From the NCBI RefSeq assembly GCF_039908635.1, contig NZ_CP150918.1, positions 3,343,001 through 3,407,000 of the forward strand: DNA of 64,000 nucleotides, given 5' to 3'. The position numbers were made by a program, and so were the translations under genes. The stretch comes from Pseudomonas purpurea (GTDB lineage: Bacteria; Pseudomonadota; Gammaproteobacteria; Pseudomonadales; Pseudomonadaceae). Shown here piece after piece: positions 28,030-37,400 of the stretch. Every line of letters starts with the position of its first letter. The first letter of the stretch is position 1. The notes under the pieces are model-generated. The model was not told the DNA's origin. It saw only the letters and a list, made by a program, of their open reading frames with translations, and made no database searches.

Positions 28030-28383
28030 TTACTCTTCTCTTTGCCAGCGTCGAGCAATTCTGAAAGCTTTTTGTCGAAAGGACTGTGAAAAAACTTTCT
28101 GAGATGAGCATTGAAGCAATAGTTCGGATAGCTTGTGGTCAACAGGAAACCCATCATCTAACCATTTGATTGCAAGTTGAGACCAATATTCAGAGTCAGA
28201 CTCCAGCGCTGTTACAAGCAACTGGGACAACGATATTTCTTCCGGGATCGGGCTTTTGATGCCCAGCGCCGATACAGCAACTGAAAGGTCCTGCTTTACA
28301 GCCCCATATGACTTTTCAAGCAGTGGCAGTAGCCAAACATAACTGAAACGCAGAGTCATTGTCTCAAGGACCTCATATAGCAT
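28030..28383 (-). CDS. hypothetical protein (117 aa)
   Basis: A soluble, all-helical protein: YEVLETMTLRFSYVWLLPLLEKSYGAVKQDLS, then LSQLLVTALESDSEYWSQLAIKWLDDGFP, and a basic C-terminal helix. The family is not recognised. A 38-base gap and shared strand link it to the next upstream gene. The composition and size resemble immunity proteins. Confidence 0.5.
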   Translation of the reverse strand: MLYEVLETMTLRFSYVWLLPLLEKSYGAVKQDLSVAVSALGIKSPIPEEISLSQLLVTALESDSEYWSQLAIKWLDDGFPVDHKLSELLLQCSSQKVFSQSFRQKAFRIARRWQREE

Positions 28384-28421
28384 ACTCGCTGACAGCTAAT
28401 CCCGTTATCAGGGTGACCGCA

Positions 28422-28742
28422 TCACCCTGTCGTCGAAGCCAGCGCATTGTGTAGTTCTTGTCGGGCTAGAGGAAAATCCTCAAGCGTCATCCGGACGCTC
28501 AGCGTTTCGCGGGCTTTGACCACCGATGCAGGCCCCAGGATCACAATGGCTCGTATGGCGGCCCAACGAGTAAAATGGTTCTCTGGATCTGAAACCAGTG
28601 AAAGTATCTTTTCAAAGTCCGCATCGTCGGATGCATGCTCTGCTAACAACCTAGCAGTACCTAAGATATCAATTGGGTATGCAACTTGATGTACGCCCAG
28701 ATACATCGCCCTGTCGATCAATTCGTCAAAAGAAGAGTCCAT
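28422..28742 (-). CDS. HEAT-like small protein (106 aa), immunity-like
   Basis: From ATG 28742 (MDSSFDELIDRA), the product is helical with a repeat-like core: FEKILSLVSDPENHFTRWAAIRAIVILGPASVVKARETLSV. An upstream ATG at 28763 adds MFTLRGT and is less likely. It forms a two-gene unit with the 117-residue gene downstream. The function is inferred only from size and fold pattern. Confidence 0.5.
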   Translation of the reverse strand: MDSSFDELIDRAMYLGVHQVAYPIDILGTARLLAEHASDDADFEKILSLVSDPENHFTRWAAIRAIVILGPASVVKARETLSVRMTLEDFPLARQELHNALASTTG

Positions 28743-29085
28743 GGTGCCTCGTAAGGTAAACAAAAATCCCCCACGCAGCTGAATCCACTTATAACCCTGT
28801 CAGATTCCACTAGCGGTGCGACCGTAACCTCCCAGCTTACCCGACCGATCAGCCTGTGTCTGAGATCAGTAAATCATCGGCACGATTTTAAGCGTGGCGG
28901 GTGACGTGCATGCCAATCAACGCAATTCAGATGACTGGTTTGGGTCGACTCCCGCCCGTCGTGACAGGCAGACGGGCGGCCAGCAGCATCAATATCGTGG
29001 TCTGTCCCCGATTGCTCGTCGCGACTTGATTGCGCCAAGACAGAGTAGGATTTGGGGCGTGTAAACCGCCCCGTGCTGATCGCCC
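28743..29085. other. intergenic region with a strong palindrome
   Basis: About 340 bases without a convincing gene. The only clear structure is the palindrome at 28952-28979. Confidence 0.5.
28952..28979. repeat. GC-rich stem-loop repeat
   Basis: CCGCCCGTC and GACGGGCGG form a perfect 9-bp stem around a ten-base loop (GTGACAGGCA). The loop shares CAGGCA with the palindrome at 27924-27959, so both may belong to one repeat family. Confidence 0.5.
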
Positions 29086-29394
29086 TCACCCCCATGTTTT
29101 TCCGAGCGCGTCCAGACCGGCTCTTTGCAGGTCCTGCGGATTCATGGCAAGGCGGAACTTGCAGGTCGCCTCGAAGTTGAGAAAGAAAGGTTCTGCAAAA
29201 CTGGGGATTTCAGATGAGTCTTGTACGTTGATCAGGAAAATCCCGCCGCGCATTCCCTCCTGCTCGGTGAAGTAGGCAGTCTCCGGTTTGATGCTCTCCA
29301 GGATACGCCCCATGATTTCGCCGATCTTCCCGGATCTGACGAGAGCGTTGAAGGGGTCATTCGGGAACTCGACCATCAGTAGCATTTTCATCAT
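29086..29394 (-). CDS. small protein of a conserved family often labelled pantothenate synthetase
   Basis: 102 residues with an alpha/beta core: MKMLLMVEFPNDPFNALVRSGKIGEI, then a PETAYFTEQEGMRGGIFLINVQDSSEI segment, then AEPFFLNFEATCKFRLAMNPQDLQRAGLDALG. I recognise this pattern from many genomes, where a pantothenate synthetase label appears. It is too short to be PanC, so that label should not be taken as function. Confidence 0.7.
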   Translation of the reverse strand: MMKMLLMVEFPNDPFNALVRSGKIGEIMGRILESIKPETAYFTEQEGMRGGIFLINVQDSSEIPSFAEPFFLNFEATCKFRLAMNPQDLQRAGLDALGKTWG

Positions 29395-29727
29395 TCGATA
29401 CTCTATTCAAATGGCAGCCTCATCTCCCTACCTTTGCTCCTGGCGCTTATGCCGTCAGGACTGCATTCAACCGTTCCTGCGGTGTGTTAAGCATAGCGAA
29501 GCATGAGTTGACGTTCGTCCGGGGCTACGGACGGTCATCAAGCTGCCGTTCGCCATCTGCCCAGGCTTTCAGCATCCTCGAAATTGCTGACAAGCACACA
29601 GGTAAGGAAGAAATGATGCAGAAGGAAGCTCACTGGAAACACCGCCTTCTGACCCGCGACAGCGGCTTGAACGGAAACTGAAAGGGTCGCAATCGTCAGT
29701 CGATAGCTGACGAGGCTGGAAGGCTGC
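29395..29727. other. intergenic region, no gene supported
   Basis: About 330 bases before integrase module 2. A 65-codon frame on the plus strand (29484-29681) has weak composition and no clear ribosome site. Nothing else is seen. Confidence 0.5.
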
Positions 29728-29771
29728 TGGCCGGATAGCGACGCCCTAGCATCGACCGTCGCTATAAATCG

Positions 29772-30392
29772 TCAGACTTCCGTCTGTTCTGCCATTTCAA
29801 GGGCATCGTCGACCTCGATTCCCAGGTATCTGACGGTGCTTTCAAGCTTTGTATGGCCAAGCAGGAGCTGGACAGCTCTCAGGTTCTTTGTCCTGCGATA
29901 AATCAGCGATGCCTTGGTTCTTCGTAGCGTGTGAGTACCGTACATGGCTGGGTCAAGGCCAATGGCTGTTACCCACGCTTTGACTATTCGAGCGTATTGT
30001 CTGGTGGAGAGATGGTCTGAGTCGTGCAGCCGGGTCGGAAACAAGAAGTCCTCAGCACGAAGGCGAGCCTGATGCATCCAAACCTCCAGAACCGTTCGTG
30101 TTTGCTCAGTGGCTTCAAATTGCACCGGATGTTGAGTTTTCTGCTGCATCACGATGGCCTGTGACGATACATGTTCTCCATGGGCTATATCTCGTACTCG
30201 CAGCTTGGTTAAGTCACAGGCACGCAGCTTGCTGTCGATAGCCAAGTTGAAAAGAGCCAGATCCCGTGTCTTCTCCGCGAGCTGGAGTCTGACCCGGATC
30301 GCCCAGATATCTCTGACCCGCAGCGGGGCTTTCTGGCCAACTAGCGTTCCCTTGTTCCAAGGCTCATGGTTGTATGTAGAAATAGTGCTCAT
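29772..30392 (-). CDS. tyrosine-type recombinase/integrase (short), paralogue of 26165-26785
   Basis: 206 residues differing from the first copy at roughly a dozen and a half positions, mainly in the N-terminal 20 residues and around residues 95-115. The catalytic motifs HTLRRTKASL, LLGHTKLEST and RYLGIEVDDAL are unchanged. Both copies therefore look functional. Intact motifs and silent differences suggest purifying selection or a recent second arrival, not a simple local duplication. Confidence 0.9.
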   Translation of the reverse strand: MSTISTYNHEPWNKGTLVGQKAPLRVRDIWAIRVRLQLAEKTRDLALFNLAIDSKLRACDLTKLRVRDIAHGEHVSSQAIVMQQKTQHPVQFEATEQTRTVLEVWMHQARLRAEDFLFPTRLHDSDHLSTRQYARIVKAWVTAIGLDPAMYGTHTLRRTKASLIYRRTKNLRAVQLLLGHTKLESTVRYLGIEVDDALEMAEQTEV

Positions 30393-30395
30393 GGC

Positions 30396-30421
30396 TTGTC
30401 CTCCACGTTGGGAGAGGACAA
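30396..30421 (-). promoter_or_regulatory. hairpin over the ribosome site of integrase copy 2
   Basis: TTGTCCTC and GAGGACAA form an 8-bp stem just before the ATG (30390-30392). The ribosome site GGAGGA lies partly within it. Base changes relative to copy 1 keep pairing: the arm AA restores pairing with TT where copy 1 has a mismatch. Confidence 0.5.
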
Positions 30422-30519
30422 GGGTGGATCAGGCACAGTGCTGCGTGGTCGCTATTCGACCCATAGCTGTCCTTTGCCAAGGACAGCAGATGGCCAATCT
30501 CCGGGCGAAAGCTCAACGA

Positions 30520-31094
30520 CTAACTTTGGTTTTTACAGACGTTGTAAACCTGATTCTGGTCCATTAATTCAACGCGCTGCCCATATCCTGTCATCATAAC
30601 GAGCTTGCGCTCAGTGATCCCGGTTGGCTGATAGGACTTTCCCTGGGCATCAATGTGAGGACGGAAGCCGGCGGCTGTCATCTCATCGATCAGCTTTTTT
30701 CGTAGGGGGACGTCAATAAGCCCTCTGTTGTTGCCGGTAGTAAGAAATACGGGGCGATCGGCTTTCAATAACCACACCGGCTGCGCGCTTACATCACCGT
30801 TGAAAATGTACATGCAGTCGGTTGAGGCACTGGTGAATTCAGCCTGGCGAACGTAATGGCCTTTTTCATACCCGAAAAGTGTGAGTAAGCCGGGTTGGAC
30901 CAGCGCAAGTGTATCTACCGTATCCATGCCTTCCTTTTGAACGCCATACTCAAAACAGGACCATTTCAGAGGGAGCGTTCCTGGCGGTAAATGCTCCAAG
31001 TGAAGGTCTTGTTTCATACGGGCTAAATCTTCAGGTGTTTCATAGGAAACTGTACTGCTGCAGGCAGCAATCAGCGCGGCGCAGCTTCCAGCTA
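30520..31094 (-). pseudogene. lipoprotein gene lacking its 5' end (cut by IS)
   Basis: From the IS border the frame reads LAGSCAALIAACSSTVSYETPEDLARMKQD. LIAAC is a lipobox, so the protein was a lipoprotein with Cys near the junction, and the rest of its signal peptide and start codon are missing. About 190 residues remain, ending MDQNQVYNVCKNQS, mostly beta-rich. The frame reads on into the IS for 40 codons, which is not native. The family is not recognised. Confidence 0.6.
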
Positions 31095-31945
31095 GGCTCT
31101 GTACGAAAAGTAATGTCGCAAACACCGCATGGCACAAGCCAGTGAGACCATCGCTGCATAACTTCTCGCGAGTTTGTCGAAGCGCGTAACGATGCGGCGG
31201 TTTTCCTTCAGCCACCCGAACATGCGCTCAATGATGTTGCGCTGCCGGTACTTGGGGCGATCAAACAGTCTTGGCAAGCCCGGCTTCGGCTTGCGCTTCA
31301 TGCTGCGCAGCGGGATTACCGGCTGCATCCGATAACGATCGCAGTAGCGGCGCAGGGCTTCGGCGTCATAGCCCTTGTCGGCCAGCAACCAGCGGCAGCG
31401 CTTGCGGGGACGACCGCGCAGGCCTGGAATGTAAGCCTCATCCAGCAACGGTTGGGCATAAGCGATATCACTTGCTTGCCCACCTGATAATAGAAAGCGC
31501 AGCGGCACGCCATTGGCATCACACAGCATGTGAATCTTGGTCGTCAGGCCGCCCCGACTGCGCCCGAGTGCATGGTCTTGCGGTTCTTCAGGCCCCCTTT
31601 TTTCCCGGCGCCTGATGAGGCTCGGGTTGCACGAACAGCAGTGGAGTCGATCATCCAGGTTTCCAGATCGATCAAGCCTTGCTCGTTCAATCGGATGTGA
31701 AGTCGCTTGAGCATCTGGTCGAAAGACCCGCGATTACGCCAGTCGCGAAAGCGTTGATACACCGTTGACCACGGGCCGAAGCTCTCGGGCATGTCACGCC
31801 AGGCGGCTCCTGAACAGAGCACCCACAGTACGCCGTTGAGCATCAGCCGATCATCTGCCCGTGGGCGTCCGTTTCGGCGGGGTTCACTGAAGATGTCTGC
31901 AACCAGATCCCAGGCTGCGTCGGGGAGTTCGTACCGTTTGGCCAT
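31092..31945 (-). CDS. IS5/IS427-type transposase, two overlapping frames with programmed frameshift
   Basis: OrfA (31544-31945, 133 residues) begins MAKRYELPDAAWDLVADIF and has the RPRADDRLMLNGVLWVLCSG and STVYQRFRDWRNRG motifs of the DUF4096/DDE_Tnp_1 type. OrfB carries GGQASDIAYAQPLLDEAYIPG, LLADKGYDAEALRRY and the C-terminal YRQRNIIERMFGWLKENRRI with the DDE Glu. The frames overlap at 31590-31606, where the minus strand reads GGGAAAAAAGGGGG. That is an A6G slippery run suited to frameshifting, as in IS427 elements. OrfB's stop codon TAG (31092-31094) is supplied by the DNA flanking the IS. Confidence 0.85.
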
Positions 31946-32035
31946 CGTGGGCTCCTGCCTTTGATGGACGCGGACTCTACTGATTCCTGACGTTTGTGGG
32001 AGTCAAATGAGTTTCGGCGGATTTCGTACAGAGCC
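31095..32035 (-). mobile_element. IS5-family (IS427-like) insertion sequence, complete
   Basis: A 941-bp element with matching terminal inverted repeats GGCTCTGTACGAAA (31095-31108 and, inverted, 32022-32035). The flanks are CTA on the left and TAG on the right, compatible with a TA target duplication or with CTAG targets. The two flanks belong to different genes, so the apparent duplication may be fortuitous. A decayed copy lies at 54224-54665. Confidence 0.85.
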
Positions 32036-32161
32036 TAGAGAAAAATACGCCCCCGCCACCCAGCGCGCGGTCAATCGAAAACCAGGTAAAGACTCATAGA
32101 ACTCTACGCTTCGAGAGAGGTTCGCAACTGCCAACGTGAGATGATTCAGGCCAGTCAACAT
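32036..32161 (-). pseudogene. fosA-like glutathione transferase gene, 5' fragment (42 codons)
   Basis: ATG 32159-32161 opens [20 protein letters not shown] and continues [22 protein letters not shown] before the IS border. This matches the N-terminus of the FosA family of VOC metalloenzymes (fosfomycin:glutathione transferases). The metal-binding His7 is present. The remaining two thirds of the gene are gone, and the sequence across the IS belongs to an unrelated lipoprotein. No function remains. Confidence 0.75.
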
Positions 32162-32329
32162 GGGTCATTATCCAGAAGAAATCTCGAGAGACGCCGAGGA
32201 TATCAACATCCTCGATTGTCCGCTGTCGGCAACAGCAGACGCTCAAAAGAGTCATGGATGACCAGTCTCACATGTCATTCGATCATCCGGCTGTCGTACC
32301 ATCGTCAGGTCGACAGAATGGAGGTTGAT

Positions 32330-33403
32330 ATGGGAAATGGTGTGAGCAAGCAAGTCGTTGTAATTGGCGCGGGCATAGTGGGCGCGTCTCTGGCGTATCA
32401 CCTGGCTGGCAAAGGCGCGAATGTCACCTTGGTCGAAGCTGAACGTATAGCGTGCGGAGTGACTGGAAGTTCATTCGCATGGCTCAACACCTCACACAGC
32501 GGGCCCGACCCAATCGCGCAATTGCGCGGTGCCGCCATCAAAGAGTACCGCCGACTCGAAACGGAGCTGCCTGGCCTGAAGGTACGCTGGACAGGCGCCC
32601 TGTCTTACAGTGCGAGTTCAAGTGGAGTGCTGCAAGCCTCAGGTGACCAGCCTTCGGCAGCCCTGGTGTCCCGCTCCCAGATTCTCGGCCTTGAGCCGAA
32701 CCTCAAGAATCCCCCTCAGCATGCCCTGTATGAAGCCGAAGCAGGCGCGCTGGACGCAGTGGAAGCAACGCATGCTTTGATCGCAGGTGCCCAGGCTCAT
32801 GGGGCGAAGATCCTCACACAGACTCGGGTTCTCGGCTTTACAACCCAAAGCGCGAAAGTGACGGGAGTCGAAACCGCAATGGGCATCCTCGATGCCGACA
32901 TTGTCGTACTGGCAGCAGGGACTGGCATCCCGAAGCTGACAGACACGCTAAAAGTGTCCCTTCCAATAGAGGCGTCTCCTGCCATTTTCATCCGCTACAA
33001 GCCACAACCCAACCTCGTGCACACCATCATCTCTAGCCCTGAAATGGAAGTGAGGCAAAGCGCAGATGGTACGTTGCTGGCGGCGGAAGATTACGTGGAC
33101 GACTCTTTGGAAAACCAGCCAATCGCGATAGCGCTACGAACCGCCAGGGCCATCCAGAACGAACTCGACGGGGTTATTTCCATTGAGCCTGAGTTTGCGT
33201 GTGTCGGGCTCAGACCCATTCCTGCGGATGGCATCCCCATCATCGGTTATCTACCCAATATCGGCGGCGTGTACGTCTGCGCGATGCACCCTGGGGTTAC
33301 TCTGGCGGCGATAGTGGGCCGTCTTGCCAGCGAGGAGATAATTGACGACAAGGCATCTGCTGCCCTCAGCCCCTGCCGCCCAGACCGATTCGTCCAAACG
33401 TAG
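32330..33403 (+). CDS. FAD-dependent oxidoreductase (DAO/glycine oxidase family)
   Basis: 357 residues. The dinucleotide-binding site VVVIGAGIVGASLAYHLAGKGANVTLVEAE lies near the N-terminus. GSSFAWLN and the C-terminal CVGLRPIPADGIPIIGYLP / VYVCAMHPGVTLA match DadA/ThiO-like D-amino acid or glycine oxidases. The frame opens at 32141, but ATG 32330 with GGAGG just upstream removes an atypical 63-residue extension. The substrate is unknown. It is convergent with a dioxygenase gene 58 bases away. Confidence 0.82.
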   Translation: MGNGVSKQVVVIGAGIVGASLAYHLAGKGANVTLVEAERIACGVTGSSFAWLNTSHSGPDPIAQLRGAAIKEYRRLETELPGLKVRWTGALSYSASSSGVLQASGDQPSAALVSRSQILGLEPNLKNPPQHALYEAEAGALDAVEATHALIAGAQAHGAKILTQTRVLGFTTQSAKVTGVETAMGILDADIVVLAAGTGIPKLTDTLKVSLPIEASPAIFIRYKPQPNLVHTIISSPEMEVRQSADGTLLAAEDYVDDSLENQPIAIALRTARAIQNELDGVISIEPEFACVGLRPIPADGIPIIGYLPNIGGVYVCAMHPGVTLAAIVGRLASEEIIDDKASAALSPCRPDRFVQT

Positions 33404-33461
33404 GGGGCGCTTATCTTTGAATATTCCTCTCTGCTTGTCGGGAGAGTCCCTATCAGCCTGG

Positions 33462-34148
33462 TCAGGCTTTATAGCTCCCGAAGGAAAAATCCGAGGGTTC
33501 GAACCGATCGGTTGTGTCCATCCGAATACTTCGCAGGCTGGCTGTTTCCAGGTGTGACGCGTATAGAGGCTCCGAAAAATAGCCAATGAGGATGGAGCGA
33601 CGGCGTGCGCCAATTGAGTTCAGACTGCCCGCATGCACTAAATCGACATCAAACACCAAGATGTCACCAGCGCAACCTGCAAGCTGCACAGACCGGGACT
33701 CGTCATTGAAGTCGAATGGCGGCTCTCCCTGCTCAGAGCGATGGCTGCCGGGGACGATGCGTGTCGCACCGTTCTCGGGGCCATAATCGTCGAAAAAAGC
33801 CAGGGCGCTCACCATGTCGCCCGGCCGTTGGGCCGACAAGTCGCGGTGCAGTTGCTGATGACCGCCACCTGCAAGGGGTTCGCGCCCCTCCACCTGCGAG
33901 AGGAAGAACCGTTCTCCGATCAACTCACCCACCACCGCCAGCACGTCTGGCAGACGACACACGGCCTGAACCTTCGAATCAGAGTCCAACAGCGAATGGC
34001 GCCAGTCCATGCCACGTGGCACTGGCCATTGGTCCGACGGCTTCACGCCCGCATCAAACACGGCACGAAGATCACCCAGCCACTCGGCCGGGATCGCTTG
34101 ACGGAGCAGCACATAGCCATCTCGATGGAGTTGCTCGCGGTCAGTCAT
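33462..34148 (-). CDS. phytanoyl-CoA dioxygenase family protein (PhyH)
   Basis: 228 residues. The Fe(II)/2-oxoglutarate binding set is visible: H101 and D103 (LHRDLS), H172 (DLVHAG) and Arg at 183-184 for the 2-oxoglutarate carboxylate. ENGATRIVPGSHR is a family hallmark. It hydroxylates an unknown small molecule. Convergent orientation with the FAD oxidoreductase suggests a shared locus but gives no pathway. Confidence 0.85.
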   Translation of the reverse strand: MTDREQLHRDGYVLLRQAIPAEWLGDLRAVFDAGVKPSDQWPVPRGMDWRHSLLDSDSKVQAVCRLPDVLAVVGELIGERFFLSQVEGREPLAGGGHQQLHRDLSAQRPGDMVSALAFFDDYGPENGATRIVPGSHRSEQGEPPFDFNDESRSVQLAGCAGDILVFDVDLVHAGSLNSIGARRRSILIGYFSEPLYASHLETASLRSIRMDTTDRFEPSDFSFGSYKA

Positions 34149-34429
34149 AGCTTTCTCAATTCCCTTGCCACCAACGCGTTATGCAGAACGGCCCGGAGCT
34201 AACCAAACGCATCGGGCAATAGTCGGCCAATGATTCAGCATAGCGTTTGCGAATCCGTTGAGCGGAGCGAACGGTGTTGAGTGCCGTAATGAGAACCGGC
34301 CAAGTGCGGGCATTCAGTGATGGACTGAGGGTTGTAGCTTGAGGCTGGCGTCACCTGAGACGTAGACGCTGAAGGCAATGCGAGGGTGGTTGCTATGCCA
34401 CCCTCGCATGCTTTCACGCGCGCGATGTA
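34149..34429. other. intergenic region with terminal stem-loop
   Basis: No gene is seen. It contains a 12-bp inverted repeat at 34378-34409 near the adhesin stop. Confidence 0.5.
34378..34409 (-). terminator. probable terminator stem-loop of the adhesin gene
   Basis: A perfect 12-bp stem (ATGCGAGGGTGG / CCACCCTCGCAT) with an eight-base loop, 20 bases past the adhesin stop. No strong U-tract follows on either strand, so the call rests on stem strength and position. Confidence 0.5.
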
Positions 34430-37400
34430 TCAGGCGCCGCCGAATACAACGTCGCTGGCCAGAAGATCAACCCCGACCAAGGTGATGGTCGTTGTTTGTC
34501 CGCCAGCCTCGGCAACCGTCACGATGCTGTTTGCGCCGGTGTTGTCGATCGATTGGACCGACGCGTTGTGGTCGCCGTTGAGCACCAGGGTGTCTCGCTG
34601 GCCTGGGTTCACATCGAAGCCAATGATCTGGTACAGGTTCTCGGAGGCTGACAAATCGACGTTGAAGGCATCAGGCACACCGGCCGTGCCAACCAGCGTG
34701 TAGTCGAAGAGCGCGTCGTTCGGGTCATTGGCGAACAGGTTGGCGTTGAACGTACTCGTTGACGAGTCCCCATCCTTGTCCGTCAGCGTCGCGTTGAACG
34801 ACAGCTTGACATCGCTGGCCAGGTTTTCGCTCTCCTGAATGAACTGAATCACCGGGATCTTGATCGCGCCCCGGCCCATCGTGAGCTGGACAGCATCAAT
34901 CAGCGCCGTCCCCTCCTTCTCAATGAGGAAGGACACCTGTCCACCGGCCTCTGGCGTCAGGGCGTTCACCTCGATTAGGTTAGAGAACGTGCCATCTTCG
35001 TAGAAGATCCTGTAGTACAGGTCCTCGGTCGCTGTGTTGTAACCCGCCACGGAGTTGTCGATAAAGACCTTCATTCCCGTCAGCAGGCTCTCCGGATTGA
35101 TCACAAAACTTTCATCGGCAGCGCTGATAGCCGCCAGGTTGTCTCCTTGGAAAAGGTTATTGCCGACGCCAATGCCGGACGTGCTGACGTTCATGGCCGA
35201 CGGGTCGATGTACGACGGCAGAGGGTTGGTCTGTAGCGCGGCTTCGGTGGGGTCGGGTTTCCCGAGCCCGATGCCGGCCAGGATGTCCGCAGTCGACGCA
35301 AGCGCCTTCGCGGAAAAGAAGACAATCTCCTCGGATGCCGAAGGAATCGTCGGGTCATTCGTCGTCGGAATTAACAATGTGCGCACGGGATCCGGGCCAC
35401 CGGCATCGAGCGAGCCGTCGGCACTGCTGCGCACGATCGTCGAACTGAAGCCTTGCACCAGATCCAGTGCATAGCTGCCGTTGGCAAAGGCAGTCAGCGT
35501 GTAGTCGACGCTGGTATTCGCCGTTGCGGCGTTGTTGTCGAAATCGCCGGTCAATGTCCCTGCGAAATGGTACGCGCCACTGGCGTCCGGCGAGGACCCT
35601 TGCTCGATGAGCGTGCCGACCCCGGTCGTGGTCGTGTTGTCTGGCCTGACAAGGGTGAACTGGCCATTTACCAACGAGATATCCAGGCCGGTCGCACCCA
35701 GCCCATCGGCTCCGTTCGTATGATCCCAGAACCCGTATTGGGGAAGGACGCTACCGGTTCCGACCAGGTTGCCGAACGCAAGTGATGGGCCGTCGTCGTG
35801 GAACACCAGGTTCTGCCCGATGTTGAGCGTCGCATGGGCGCTGTCGCCGTCCTTGTCGGTCTTGGTCGCCGTCAGCGTCACCAGGTTGTCTGAGGTCAGG
35901 CTCGTTGAGTCATCTGGATTGGTTGCGTCGGGATGTATCAAGGCCCGGATCTGGTCGAGCGTGACGTCGCCATTGGCGGCTGCGCTGACCGTGAACACCA
36001 GCAGGTTGGTGGTGGCGGTGCGGCCTTCGACCACTGTGCCGTTGAGTGACAGGTTCACTGCCTCACCCGTGGCGGTATCCGTGAGCCCGGAGGCACCCGC
36101 GACCACGCCCAGTGCATAGGTCAGTGTGCCGGCGCCATCGGCGCCAAACGCCGAACTGAAGTTGGCGGCAAAATTTTGGGTGGCATTGGTCGCCAGGACG
36201 GTTTCGTCCACGGTCAGCACCGGCTCGGTGCCGGTGGTGCTGATGCTCGGCCCGTCGTCCTTGAACGTCAGGTTCTGCCCGATGTTAAGGCTCGCCTGGG
36301 CGCTGTCGCCGTCCTTGTCGGTTTTGGTCGCCGTCAGCGTTACCAGGTTGTCCGAGGTCAGAGTCTTCGAATCATCGGGATTGCTGGCATCGGGATGCAC
36401 GATTGCCCGGATTTGATCGAGCGTGACGTCGCCATTGGCGGCCGCGCTGACCGTGAACACCAGCAGGTTGGTGGTGGCGGTGCGGCCTTCGACCACTGTG
36501 CCGTTGAGTGACAGGTTCACCACCTCACCGGTGGCGGTGTCCGTGAGCCCGGAGGCGCCCGCGACCACGCCCAGTGCATAGGTCAGTGTGCCGGCGCCAT
36601 CGGCGCCAAACGCCGAACTGAAGTTGGCGGCAAAGTTCTGGGTGGCGTTGGTCGCCAGGACGGTTTCGTCCACGGTCAGCACTGGCTCGGTGCCGGTGGT
36701 GCTGATGCTCGGTCCGTCGTCCTTGAACGTCAGGTTCTGCCCGATGTTAAGGCTCGCCTGGGCGCTGTCGCCGTCCTTGTCGGTTTTGGTCGCCGTCAGC
36801 GTTACCAGGTTGTCTGAGGTCAGGCTCGTTGAGTCATCTGGATTGGTTGCGTCGGGATGTATCAAGGCCCGGATCTGGTCGAGCGTGACGTCGCCATTGG
36901 CGGCTGCGCTGACCGTGAACACCAGCAGGTTGGTGGTGGCGGTGCGGCCTTCGACCACTGTGCCGTTGAGTGACAGGTTCACTGCCTCACCCGTGGCGGT
37001 ATCCGTGAGCCCGGAGGCACCCGCGACCACGCCCAGTGCATAGGTCAGTGTGCCGGCGCCATCGGCGCCAAACGCCGAGCTGAAGTTGGCGGCAAAGTTC
37101 TGGGTGGCGTTGGTCGCCAGGACGGTCTCGTCCACGGTCAGCACCGGCTCGGTGCCGGTGGTGCTGATGCTCGGCCCGTCGTCTTCGAAGATGATCTTGG
37201 AGCCGATTTCGGTTTTCTCAACAGAGGTTTGGTGCAGCGAGAAGCCGCCGATATCAAAATCGGCGTGGTTATTGCCCTTGGCATCGAGGGCCGCCCCGTT
37301 CTCGATGAGCACGCGGTTGTGATCCGACACTGTGGTGTATTCAATCTGGTAGCCGGCTAAAACGCCGGTGATGGTTGCAACCCCGGCAGCCGTAAAGCTG

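Larger units (their letters stand above)
29728..30463 (-). mobile_element. integrase module copy 2, bounded by inverted repeats
   Basis: The counterpart of the unit at 26121-26855, offset by 3607 bases. It ends with GGTCGCTATTCGACCC (30447-30462) and at the other side with a decayed GGCCGGATAGCGACG (29729-29743). The inner palindrome reads ATAGCGACG...CGTCGCTAT. The arrangement and length match copy 1. Confidence 0.55.

Noticed and set aside
29484..29681. Possible 65-residue protein on the plus strand
   Set aside because: No ribosome site, arbitrary composition, no partner gene; not supported.
31115..31215. Upstream extension of the lipoprotein gene into the IS
   Set aside because: Those codons lie within the insertion sequence opposite to its gene order; the native 5' end is missing.
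35803..37188. CRISPR array
   Set aside because: Units are 462 bp and coding, with no short spacers between repeats.
35055..37322. Plus-strand frames repeating the same sequence (MPAPSAPNAELKLAAKFW...), possible repeat genes
   Set aside because: They are antisense images of the 462-bp adhesin repeats.
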